Assembly (NCBI GenBank): GCA_961205875.1
Contig: OY540817.1
Span: 19,503,001 to 19,567,000, forward strand
DNA from: Sialis fuliginosa
Taxonomy: Eukaryota > Arthropoda > Insecta > Megaloptera > Sialidae
Length of the DNA stretch: 64,000 nucleotides
Direction of reading: 5' to 3'
In this document: in pieces, positions 23,940-34,800 of the stretch
How the letters are laid out: every line of letters starts with the position of its first letter
Numbering within the stretch: the stretch's first letter is position 1
Position numbers and translations under genes: made by a program
The notes under the pieces: generated by a model
Seen by the model: only the letters and a program-made list of their open reading frames with translations
Database searches by the model: none
What the model was told of the DNA's origin: nothing

Positions 23940-25800
23940 CTAGAACATCCGTGCTCTCCGTTTCATTTCATTCCTACGCCACTGCGGCATCCTATAGAAA
24001 TCCGTTCGACTGCATTGTAGCACTGCTTCGAACTCAGCATCAGATAGATGTCTCTGATGGTGATTAAATATTGAAGGAGTTCGTTAATTGCAACTCTAAA
24101 TGATTAATTAAATAAACACGTACCTCTAAATTACACCTATCCACGTCGGCAGGCAAACGGTAGTTAGTGATTAGCAGTAGGTGGTATGGATAAACCTTGG
24201 CTGGCTCGTTGACCAGCATGGAGTGTGCCATGTTTGGCAGCGAGCGACGGATGTGCGGCGCGTACGGCCCCATGAAACCCCCACCCCCTCCACCCAAGTT
24301 TCCCGTGTATGTTGTTGACACCGGCATGTCAGATATCTACAAAAATAAGTCACAGAAGATTAGATCTGGTTTTTAGGTTTAGTATGTCGATAGGCTGTTC
24401 AGAAACCAAAGTGAGTTACTCTAATTTAATTTATCTAATCAATTTATATATTGATTTTAGTCAAGTTAGTCAAATTGGTTTGTGAAAAACCTCATATAGG
24501 CACATACAGGCAAAGGCACATAACAATACAAGTGTATATGCAGTGATAATTATTATTTTCGTATAAGGTGAGATATTGTACAGTTATTACTTTGTGCATG
24601 ATTTTATTTTGTGATGAAACATAAATTCAATTTTATTTACAATGTGATGATTGTACAAAAACATTTTTACTTAGCAACAAATGATATAAACCAACACCGC
24701 AACCAAAGGCGTTACAAATAAACGAGAAAAATCATCATTGAATCTTGAAGTAAACCTTATGTCAAGATACGTGAAATTTTAATTGTTAATTTATTAATCA
24801 ATTTTTTAGTTTTGAGTGTGTACATACATATATCTATATTTATAATGGGAAAATAATTTAATTCATATTTTATCAACAATAAACTTGCTAAAATCCATAG
24901 ACAACATAATATAATTGTTAAACATAGAACATACTGTCAGTAACTTGAAAATAGGTTATAAAATAACAATACAAAAATAATAAAACAATTGATACATTCA
25001 ACAATTAAATAGTAGTACATTTCTGATTTGATTGAATACAAATAGGTTATGTGAGAAAAATAAGTTTATTATGAAATATAAAACATATGTGGAACTGTCT
25101 TGTGAATTCTAGAATACCTGGTAAAAAGAACAACTTTTACATATATGTATGTACTTGCAAATAGCACGTTAATTTGCAAAAAGCTAGCGTATGTGTTAGT
25201 AAAAACCATTAATAACAATACCAACAACACACTATGGTGATATACAATATGTTTAATCACAATGTGTACAGTAAATAAAAGCAGTAAGCTTATATACATA
25301 CCATAGCGCGTCTCTCCACATCTGTGATTGACCCACCGGAAACTGCAGGCAATGTAACAATTTGCGGTTATGTTGTATTTTAATTGTTTAAAAAAAATAA
25401 TAAAAAACAAAAAAATATAATGATCATAAATGGTAAAATATTTATTTAAATTCTATGATTAATGTGAACATAACAATTTGAGGTTATGTATTTAAAAAAA
25501 AAAACTTCAAATGGTAAAATCGCATTATTTTGTAAAAAATGAATTCTATTTAGCTTACTTTTATTTTATTTATGTTCATTTTATATAAATTACATATTTT
25601 TTTAAGGAAAGCGAAATGCAGTTAAAGCAATTAGTTGTCAAATATGCATATTATTTTAAATATTATTATATATAAAAATAAATAAATATAAAGAAAATAA
25701 ATAATAATTGTTATTGTGAATTTTACTTACTATCGGATTTTCCGCTACTAAAATCAGTGCTATGTGTCTTGTCTCCGAGACCACTGAATGAAAAGTCACC
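23940..25800 (-). CDS. Unc-115: Unc-115 exons 12-15 with villin headpiece
   Basis: Exons 25731-25800, 25302-25342, 24124-24336, 23940-24053. Exon 14 carries a six-Gly run, then KVYPYHLLLITNYRLPADVD. Exon 15 completes the headpiece with RHLSDAEFEAVLQCSRTDFY and ends KRRARMF. The fold is the F-actin-binding headpiece of villin, dematin and ABLIM. The basic C-terminal helix followed by a final hydrophobic residue is typical. Stop TAG at 23940-23942. Confidence 0.95.
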
Positions 25801-28800
25801 CTATAAAAAACCAACAAAATATATTATAATGAAATATTTAAACTGAAAATATTATTTTTTAAACAACAAACAAACAAAAAATGCAGGATTTATAAATCAT
25901 AGCTTAAGGGTTACAATGTTCTATGTAGCATTTTAAATCATGGGTTTTATCATACATCAGGAATTAATTTTGCAATCATTAATTATGGGAAATTAAAAAA
26001 AACATTCTCTATAAATTTAAAAACATTATGCAGAACCTAAAGCAACAATTTATTTAATGAGTTAATAGACATACTTATTTCATTCACGCAGATTTCTTAC
26101 TTTATTATGTTCTCTTACAATTATCAATCAATAATAATATGTAAGTCTGATAACTGTCTGCAGGGGATTTGGCAATAGTAGGGTCTTAAAGTAAGTAAAG
26201 TTGTATTTAAATTAATTTTTATTAACAAAACTTCTTTATTGTCGCCAAATACCATAATATAGATAGTAGGAGCATATTTTAAAATAAGAAATTTGCTTGA
26301 TGAAATAAAATAGGTTAACACGTTACCAGCTCTCTATAATATCACATTAAAGTATTACTTAAGTAAATAACAAAAAACAAAACTGCAAATAAATAATTTA
26401 AAAAAAAATTGCGCCAGTAAAAAGAATTTATTAACTACTAATTAAAACAAATATGTAGTGGTAAATAGCATAAATATAATCTTCATTATATGTTTTTGTA
26501 AGTGTTAAAATACTATAATAAAAATATTTACTTTGTAACCTTTTGATATCATTTTTGATTAAATTTGACATCAGGTTTTAATGAAATTTTTAAATTTAAA
26601 TACTACAGCTAACTATTAATACAAAATAATCTACAATACAAAAACGTTTGAATAAATGCATTAAAAAATATATCAAATCTACAAGAACTACATTTTCACA
26701 ATACAAATGCACAAAATCTAAAAAAAAACTGAAATAAAATAAAGAAAACGGGGTACACGCTAGCATCAACAACTTACAGGGATGGCTGAACAGCTGCCAG
26801 CCGTCGTGCTGAACGTGTGCGATCGGGGCGCAGGCGCTAGCCCGTAGCCGGGCTTCGGGACATGCCGCAGCGCGCTCACCACTGTAGCGATACAGACACA
26901 AGATATAGTATGCGCGCAATAGCCGATTGCATACATACAAAGCGATCAAACCTAACGATAAGTCTTAAAAACTAGTACGAACCGGTTCAAACTATTAACT
27001 TGATGCAAAATAACAATTGTGATTATATTTAAGTAATTAAATTAGAATCATTGTATCACAAAAGTAATTATTGTACATTAAGTCAGATAGTTTCGTTCGT
27101 TCAGATAAATTGATACTACTTACAGAAAATCCGTTATGGCGGCTTGTTGCTGGTAAGGTGGAAGACCGTAATCCATAACCAGGTTTAGGTACTATCCGTA
27201 AAGATGATACGACTGTACGACAACACACACATAGCAAATAAAAATAATTACAAAAAAAATCAAAATAAAACCATGCAATTACAGTACCTCTTTAATTTCA
27301 TGTTTTTAATAATTAAAAAATGGAAATTACAATTTATTAATATAGAATATTTAACATGAAATTAAAGATATAATATCATACATTTTAAACATAAAATAGT
27401 TAATTCCTTGTATTAACAAAAAAATAACTAAAGTGATACTAAATCATATTTTAAATGTATTAATATGTCATATAACTAACTCAGGGGTCACAAAACTTTT
27501 TAAAAAACGGGCTGAATCAAATCTTTTTAAAACATGGGGGGCTGGACGAAAAAGATTATTACTGAAATCCTATTAGAACATTTATTACGTTTTGAGTTCA
27601 CGTGTAGAACTAGTGTTGTAGTGTTATAATTAATAGTTTTTTAATAATAATAATAAAGATTGATTTTGTATATGTAATTTATAGGTTATGTGAGATAATA
27701 AATCTGTTAAAAACTTAAAGTAAATTATTTTAATTTACACTTGTATACACATATTATATGTACATTCTTAATATATATAAAGCTCAACGTTTCTCTGTCT
27801 GTCTGTCTGTCCGTTAGTTACCTTATCACTCGAGAACCACTTATCCGATTTACGTGTTTTTTTTTTAATTCATAGGTACGTTCTCTGGCCAGGTTATAGG
27901 CTATATTTTGTTAGGTTAGGTAACATAACAATTAAACAGTGACAATAATAGTAAATTAAGTCGGAAAAATTTTTGCCGTCGGCGCGCTGTTTTGTAATAC
28001 GCTGCCTAAACCGTTCAATATAGAACAAAATAATGTATTAAAGAATTGTGTAGAATCAAAAGTTCTACAATAAAGTCCGCGACACCATATGTCTAACTTT
28101 TATATTTAAGCCACAATGACTGCTTTTATGTTACAAAGAAAACATAAAATATTTGGGTTCTGTTTACATGGACTTATGACCTGCAAAACATTAATCCTTA
28201 TCGAAATAAATGATTTCATCGTCATAAGTACTTAATGTAGATATAATTTGCCATTTACAGCATCCAATTTGGAGAAAATATCGAAATATACATATTGGAA
28301 GATATTATTCGCGCGATTGTGACCGTGCGCGGGGTGCGGCGAGGGAACAGCCGAACAGGCCGGTATTCTTTTGATTGTCAATTGTTTATTTTGTTTTCAA
28401 TAATTAACTTTTAAATTTAAATAGAACAAAAATTATTTTTACTTTTTGTTCTGATTCGTTTTTGTTAGGTAGGTAATTTAAGTGTTATTTGGTTTTTATT
28501 ACATTCATAACTAATCGTGTTTGTAATTAATTCAACTATATATTTTTTAAATCCTAAATTCCGTAGTCCACGCGTGTGCCCAGCTAGTCTAATATAAAGG
28601 AGAAAAGTAATAATAAAGTTGTTTGAATTATTACATTTGTGTTTAATTAAATGTGGGGTCGGATGAAAACATTTGGTGGGCCGGATCCGGCTCTGGGGCT
28701 GTACTTTGGTGACCGCTGAACTAACTACACACACTACTTATTTAACCCTTTAACTACAAGTATTAATTAAATTGTCAATAATCATATCTTAAAATCGCTC

Positions 28801-31800
28801 AATGTGTTTCATATAACTTATGTTTTGTCTATTGATAATAACTGTAGTTTAAGGATTAAGTATTATAATAATAAAAAAATTATGTGCATAAAAAAATGTA
28901 ATGTACAAAAAGAAATAAAATAATACAAAAATGTGTGAATTAAATTTTTACTTTACTGATATTATGGGTTATTAAAAATTGAAACTACTTATTTACATTA
29001 AAACTAAAATAATCTTCGAGCATATACCTACTAGAGGCAGCGTTTCCGTCCGCCGTGCGAACAAGCGTGCGAGAGAGAAAGCGCGAATAAGTCTACAACC
29101 TTTCTCTTTCGCTCGCCGAATTCAGCACGCGGAGCGAGAGAGAAAGGTTGTAAACTTATTCGCGCTTTCTCTCTCACACGCTTGTTTTGCACGGCCGAGC
29201 GGCAAGGCTGCCTCTAGTAGGTATATGCTCGAAGAAAATAATAGATATTGGCTATTAATAAATAAACATAATTCAAATAGCTAATTTTTCATGCAATTTT
29301 AAAAAATACTTACTTTGTATCAAGAAGGCATTGAAGTATTAGACCCAAATAAAAATTATTTAAAATCGCAAACTGATATTTTATGTTCAAATAAAAAATT
29401 ATTGAATTATTTTCAAAGAAAATGATAATCATAAAAAGCCTTTTTTACATGACCAAAATACTTACCATTTTTTATATGATTGATTTGCTATTTAATGACC
29501 ATAAATATAAAATTAATTTATTCTAGTTTTTGGTTTTTCATTATTAAAGACATAGTTAAACTAACAACAATTAAAAAAAATATGAAATTTAATTAGTTTA
29601 GTATTTCTTCAACATAAATTAATTTACACCTAGAAACCAAAAAACCGTTAAATTTTGAATTTTAACAAATGAAAAACCAATGCAATTTTTTGAAATTCTA
29701 TTCCTATTTAACAGAATCAGTTGAATTTGAGATATTAACGTAAATATTTTATATAATTAAAAGATTCAAAATTAGCACTTCTGCTGAATAGTTACAGAAT
29801 TATTCCATTCAATAGGGTATTATAAACAAAATACAATTTACCGTTATAGCTTGGAATCGTCCCCACCGATCGTCCAACCGATGACCTGCACGTAGAACTG
29901 CGATCAAATACTTCATCCTCTTCAAATGGACGAGCGTGGTCTAGATTCCGTGAAGGACTGGCGCCCACTGGTGACTCATACCGTAATCTGTACGCAGGCT
30001 CTTTACTAGCAGATGGTGTCCTGAAAAATATATAAATAATATACAGGACTCAGATGTATTTTAACTTTTTCCCAACTTACCTGGAAGCATTACGTGGATC
30101 AAGATGCGACGCTTTCCACTGGCGCATTTTTTCACGTTCCCGCACGTTCTGAAGGAACACTTTGCCTATTCCAGTTGCTATCTTTTCTAGTTCTTCCTCC
30201 TCTTTTTTCAGTTTTTCTATTTTCTCGTTGCTTTGCACTGCTTTATCCACCTCGTCCTCTTCGTCAGATATAGGCACACCTTTATACGAGTCCGACCATC
30301 GCCGCCTACGTTCTAGGAGTTAAAAACGTCTTTATTAACAAGCCAACAGGATTTCATTCTTCAGAAAAAGTTTGAACTGTTTTTAAGTATCCTTAGGGGG
30401 GGGGGGGGGGGGGGCAAGGTTTTAAAATGCATTTTTTTAAAATTTTTTTCTGAATGTACAACATGTCGAGAGTATTGTGTCAAAATTTCAAGTAAATCGG
30501 AATAAAACTAACGAAGATACAGCGTTTCAAGCGACCGACCGTCATGCTCGATTTTTATACGGACAAACTGCACGTACAAGTAAAGAGGGTAGAACCCAAC
30601 TTAGGCAAAAGCAAAAAGATGCATTGGACATCCTGAATGACAGTGTTTCACTGTACGAAGCTGGCATTGATGATTCTGTGTAATTATAAAAAATTATACC
30701 CTTTTATTGATGCTTAATTTTGGATGTTCGAGTATAATAAACTTTAAATCGATTTTCTCGCAAATGTCAGTTTTGAAGTTCGTGAACATTATAACTCAAA
30801 ATCTACTTGACCGATTCTTTTGAAATTTTAAACACTATTTCTACACATAAATCAACAGGTAATCACGGAGAGTTTTTTTTTTTTTACCATTTTTTTCCAT
30901 TTTATAATAACAAATTCACCGAAATTTTTAGCAAAAATCACGTTTTTCACTTTCAAATGCTGCCAAAAATAATTAAATCGAAAAAAAAAAAAACTCTCTG
31001 TGACTACCTAGGGAAACAAATCACCTTTCAAGCACATTTCGATTTTTTTGTTTTACATGATCCGGTAACGAGTTATGGTGTTCACCGCATAACAACTTTT
31101 TTTCAAGGCGCCTCCAGAGATTTGCTGTCATGGGCTTATTTTTTGATATTTTTAATTGAAAATTTTTCCAAAGATACTTTAGATGTCATACTATAACGTG
31201 TATATGAAATAAATAAACCAACATTATTCATATCTTCAAAAAAAAATCATGAAAATATGCCTTTTTTTCGCCTTTAAAACCTTACCCCCCCCTTAATATA
31301 TGTTAGTGCGCTTATAACTTGAAAAGAACTGGCAGCAAATTGATTTAAATTTGCTGCCAGTGCGCTCTTTTACAATACGCTGCCTAAACCGTTAAATATT
31401 AAACAAAATAATGTAATAAAGAATTGTGTAGAATCAAAAGATCTAAAATAAAGTCCGCGATATCATAAATCTTACTTTTATATTTAAACCACAATGACTG
31501 TTTTTATATTACATAGAAAATTAATAATATTTGGGTTCTGTTTACGTGAACTTATGATCTGCAAAGTAATTAATATAATTTTGTTAGTTATTTACCAGGA
31601 TCAGTGTAGGGGTAAGGTGGAGCAGGAAAGTCGTCCCGTTCTATCTTGGTTGGCTCGCCGGGCTTAGGGGGCTTTGCATCCGGAAAGTGGGCCAGTTCTA
31701 TTGGCTCCTCGTTATTCATGTGCGGGGACTTGGGTCGGGGTGTCTCGCTACGAATGGAATCCACCAGAACCTTCATCGCCGACTTGTTCTTAGAGTGGCG

Positions 31801-34800
31801 GCCGCTCGTCGAACTGCTCCTCACTGAATGAGCAGCTATAAGAAAATAATAAATGGAATTTGGTCTCTCGTATTTCAAATCTAAAACTTACATGTCGGGC
31901 GATGGAAATGTGGTGACGTAGGTGGTTTGTCATAAGGGTCGATGGGGCGACGTAGATACCCCTGTGACGGTTCCTCCGTCAGATAACTGTACGTGCATAT
32001 TCGAGAGATGTCTTCAACCAGTCCACCTGACTTGTTGTACTCACGCAAGATCAACCCAGGAGAGCCTGTACGATAGTTAAAGTGCTATGGAGACAAAAAA
32101 ACAAATTAACATGTAGCGACGTTCCCACGCTAATATATTAAATATAAAAGTTTAATGTAAATATTTCATACACACATTTATTTTTAATAAATAATTTTAT
32201 TGCAGTTAGGCGACAAATTTCTTTAATTGCTTACAAGATTATAAAACTTTCAAATCTCTTAAGCCTGTCCATTTCGTTTTAAACACGTTCGATTTTGAAT
32301 TCCCGATAATGCTGGCGGTAAAGATCCAATAAACATTTAAACATGCCGACCGGGGTTTTTCCAAAACGTTCTGAATTTTTCCCCCTCTCTAAATAACTAT
32401 CGCTATCCTTGTCTAACCGCTCTGAAACAGGAACTTTCATTTTTCGAGGCAGGACACTTCGTTTCAATTCCTGACATAGTAAACATCTCGCTATACACTC
32501 GGTTTCAACTCCTGACATAGTAAACATCTCACTACAGTACCTTCGCGCTGAATGTGATTTGACCGCGACCGACGTGATTAATCCGCAACCAACGTGATTT
32601 GTCCGCGATCGACGTGATTTTTCCGCGAGTGACAAGTTGTGTTTTTTCTTCACGTGAAAATAGTGACAATTTTATCGTGTAACTGACAATTGAAAATAGT
32701 GACTTGAAAACAGTGCAATCGACAAACTTTAATTGTGCCATTGATAATTTTTGTTTGTAAAAGTGTTTCGCGCAATTGACAAAGTGAGTTCAAAATAAAC
32801 ATGGCGTTACAAGGAAGAAGTGATACCGCATTGCACGGAAATCAACTCGCGTCAGTTAGCGATCTGTCTATAAATCGCGTAGCAGCTCGCATACCACCGT
32901 TCATTCCAACAGATCCAGAACTTTGGATTTCGATAGTGGAATGGAGCGGGTGTAACAACCGACGTTACATAGTTCGGGTATGTAATGGATGTATTAGAAC
33001 CGCAATACGCGCTCGAAGTGAGAGATATTATAGTAGCTAACTTTTCGGGCTGTTGTCCACGTTGTCGTATTTTTCTTACACTTGACGTTTCGACTCTCAT
33101 GTCGGAGTCTTCTTCAGAAGTGATTCTGAAACTGGTGTCTTCATCCTGTGTCGGTCCTTATATGCCTGTGTTGTCTGTGGTCATGCGTGGCGTTCCGGAT
33201 GACTGGTAACCACGCCTTCGCTAGTTCAATCCCCTTATAGCGGTTGAAGTTGTTGGGATGCTTTTGGATCTCGATGGCTTCCTGGGCCAAAATCTTGATT
33301 CCCTAGCGAGTATTTTTGTATCCTCGAATTTGATGGTATGTCCTGTGTGGGTTTGGTGTTCTGCCACTGCCGACTTTTCCCAGTGTTGGTGTTTGGTTTG
33401 GCTGATGTGCTCCTTAAGTCTCGTGCTGATGTGTCTGCCAGTTTGGCCGACATAAACTTTCCCGCACGTGCATGGTATACTGTATACGCCCGGACCTTGG
33501 AGTTGCTGGTGTTCACCTCGCGCTTTTGGAAAATGCGATGCTAGCTTTCTATGAGCTTTGAAAACTGTTTTTATTTCATGTTTTCTCAGGAGTCTGGCAA
33601 TTTGTCGGTGCAACCTTGGACGTATGGTAGGTAAGCGGTCGCTGTGTGTGTTTCTTTTTCTTTTTCCTTGTTTTGTTCTTTTCGTATAACTCTCTCGATG
33701 GAGGTTTTGGAGTATCCATTTTTCTTTAGGGCCATACGTAGGTGATTAAGTTCTTCTTCCAAATGTACAGGTTCACTGATCTGTTTCGCTCTATGTATTA
33801 GGGTATTGATGACGCCCTGTTTCTGCGAAGGATGATGGTAAGAAAAATACACAGCCCGAAAAGTTAGCTACTATGGACAACGGCCACGAAAGCCTACAGA
33901 AGATAAATGAGAGATATTATATTGAATAAACCGACAACAGATGCGTACGCGACGCTCAAATCAGAATTGATCAAGCCGCCTCTTCGAGCTCGAAGAAATG
34001 GGTGACAGGAAGCCGTCACAATTTTTACGCCATCTCCGGGGACAGCATACAACGTACCCTGTGGTGCGGACGACTACCCGCAGATATACAGACTATTCTC
34101 GCGGCGCATAAAGAACTCAGCCTCGACAAAATCGCCGACTAAGCGGACTCGATGGTTGAGCTATCGTCGCGACGACCAACGATCGCGGAAACCGCAACCC
34201 AGGGCGCGACAACCGACCGGATTCTAGAATATTTACAGCAAATGAAACTAACGCTGGATCAAGAAATTGCTTCAATTCGCAGTGAAGTAAGTGTACTAAA
34301 AAGCGACAGAAATCACCATCGCTGTAGATCGCAATCTCGCAATCGCAGCTACGCTCAAGGCGTGTGTTGGTATCACAATGTACCTTGCACACAGTCACTA
34401 AAAACATATTTATATTGTAATTTGTAAACTTTTCTTTAACCCTTCAATCATCAAATTTTGAGATATACAGTGCGTTCACGATGAAAGGAACAAATTCGTT
34501 TAAAATTCAGGTAATTATTTTGTGGAAAAACGCTCGGACCCGTCGATTAGTATTTTTAGTTGCGGATTTTTTGACATAAGAAAATTCTATACAGGGTGTC
34601 TCAGAAAAAACATATGCAGTCATCATTGATTTTTTTAAATGGAACACCCTATATATTATACCATTTTTGAATTGTGCGATAAATTCTAAATACTTTTTGT
34701 ACAGTATATCATATCTCTAAAATCAGTGGTTTTCGGAATAATGACGTTTGAAAATTGGCATTTTGAAATACACACAAGTAAAATAAAATGTTTAAATAGA

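Larger units (their letters stand above)
32279..32653 (-). other. Unassigned 124-codon open frame in Unc-115 intron
   Basis: A minus-strand frame with better-than-random composition and less AT than surrounding DNA (..PVSERLDKDSDSYLERG..FKCLLDLYRQHYREFKIERV). It overlaps the tandem repeats that precede the gypsy gag, so it is more likely part of the retroelement leader read backwards than a gene. I recognise no family. Confidence 0.2.
33033..33908 (-). mobile_element. 5'-truncated Penelope-like element
   Basis: Flanked by GAGAGATATTATA on both sides (33020-33032 and 33909-33921), a 13-bp target duplication. On the minus strand it holds the end of the reverse transcriptase, the GIY-YIG endonuclease and, near its 3' end, a hammerhead-like motif. 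Both ends carry the same roughly 25-bp stretch in inverse orientation (GTAGCTAACTTTTCGGGCTG at 33035-33054 plus, its inverse around 33848-33872), as often seen with Penelope insertions. It is inserted in the gypsy gag. Confidence 0.85.
32801..34390 (+). pseudogene. Decayed Ty3/gypsy gag, split by a Penelope-like insertion
   Basis: Segment 32801-33032 opens MALQGRSDTALHG and has RIPPFIPTDPELW, the start of the insect gypsy-type gag. Segment 33909-34390 continues with TDAYATLKSELIKPP, a frame carrying FELEEMGDRKPSQFLRHLRG, and a frame with SLDKIAD. The gag assembles the retroelement core. It has several frame changes and an in-frame stop (about 34139), and the 876-bp Penelope-like element 33033-33908 sits within it. 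No pol is present after it and no LTR was identified. Dead copy. Confidence 0.8.

Noticed and set aside
28979-29284. 101-codon ORF rich in Arg
   Set aside because: Reads through both arms of the 29014-29234 hairpin; a by-product of symmetry.
30807-31196. 129-codon plus ORF
   Set aside because: Phe/Lys-rich low-complexity frame inside the TTAA element, no motif, not the frame of the ORF tail at 30477-30683.
32554-32633. CRISPR-like array
   Set aside because: Units are contiguous 20-mers without spacers, in eukaryotic DNA; a plain tandem repeat.
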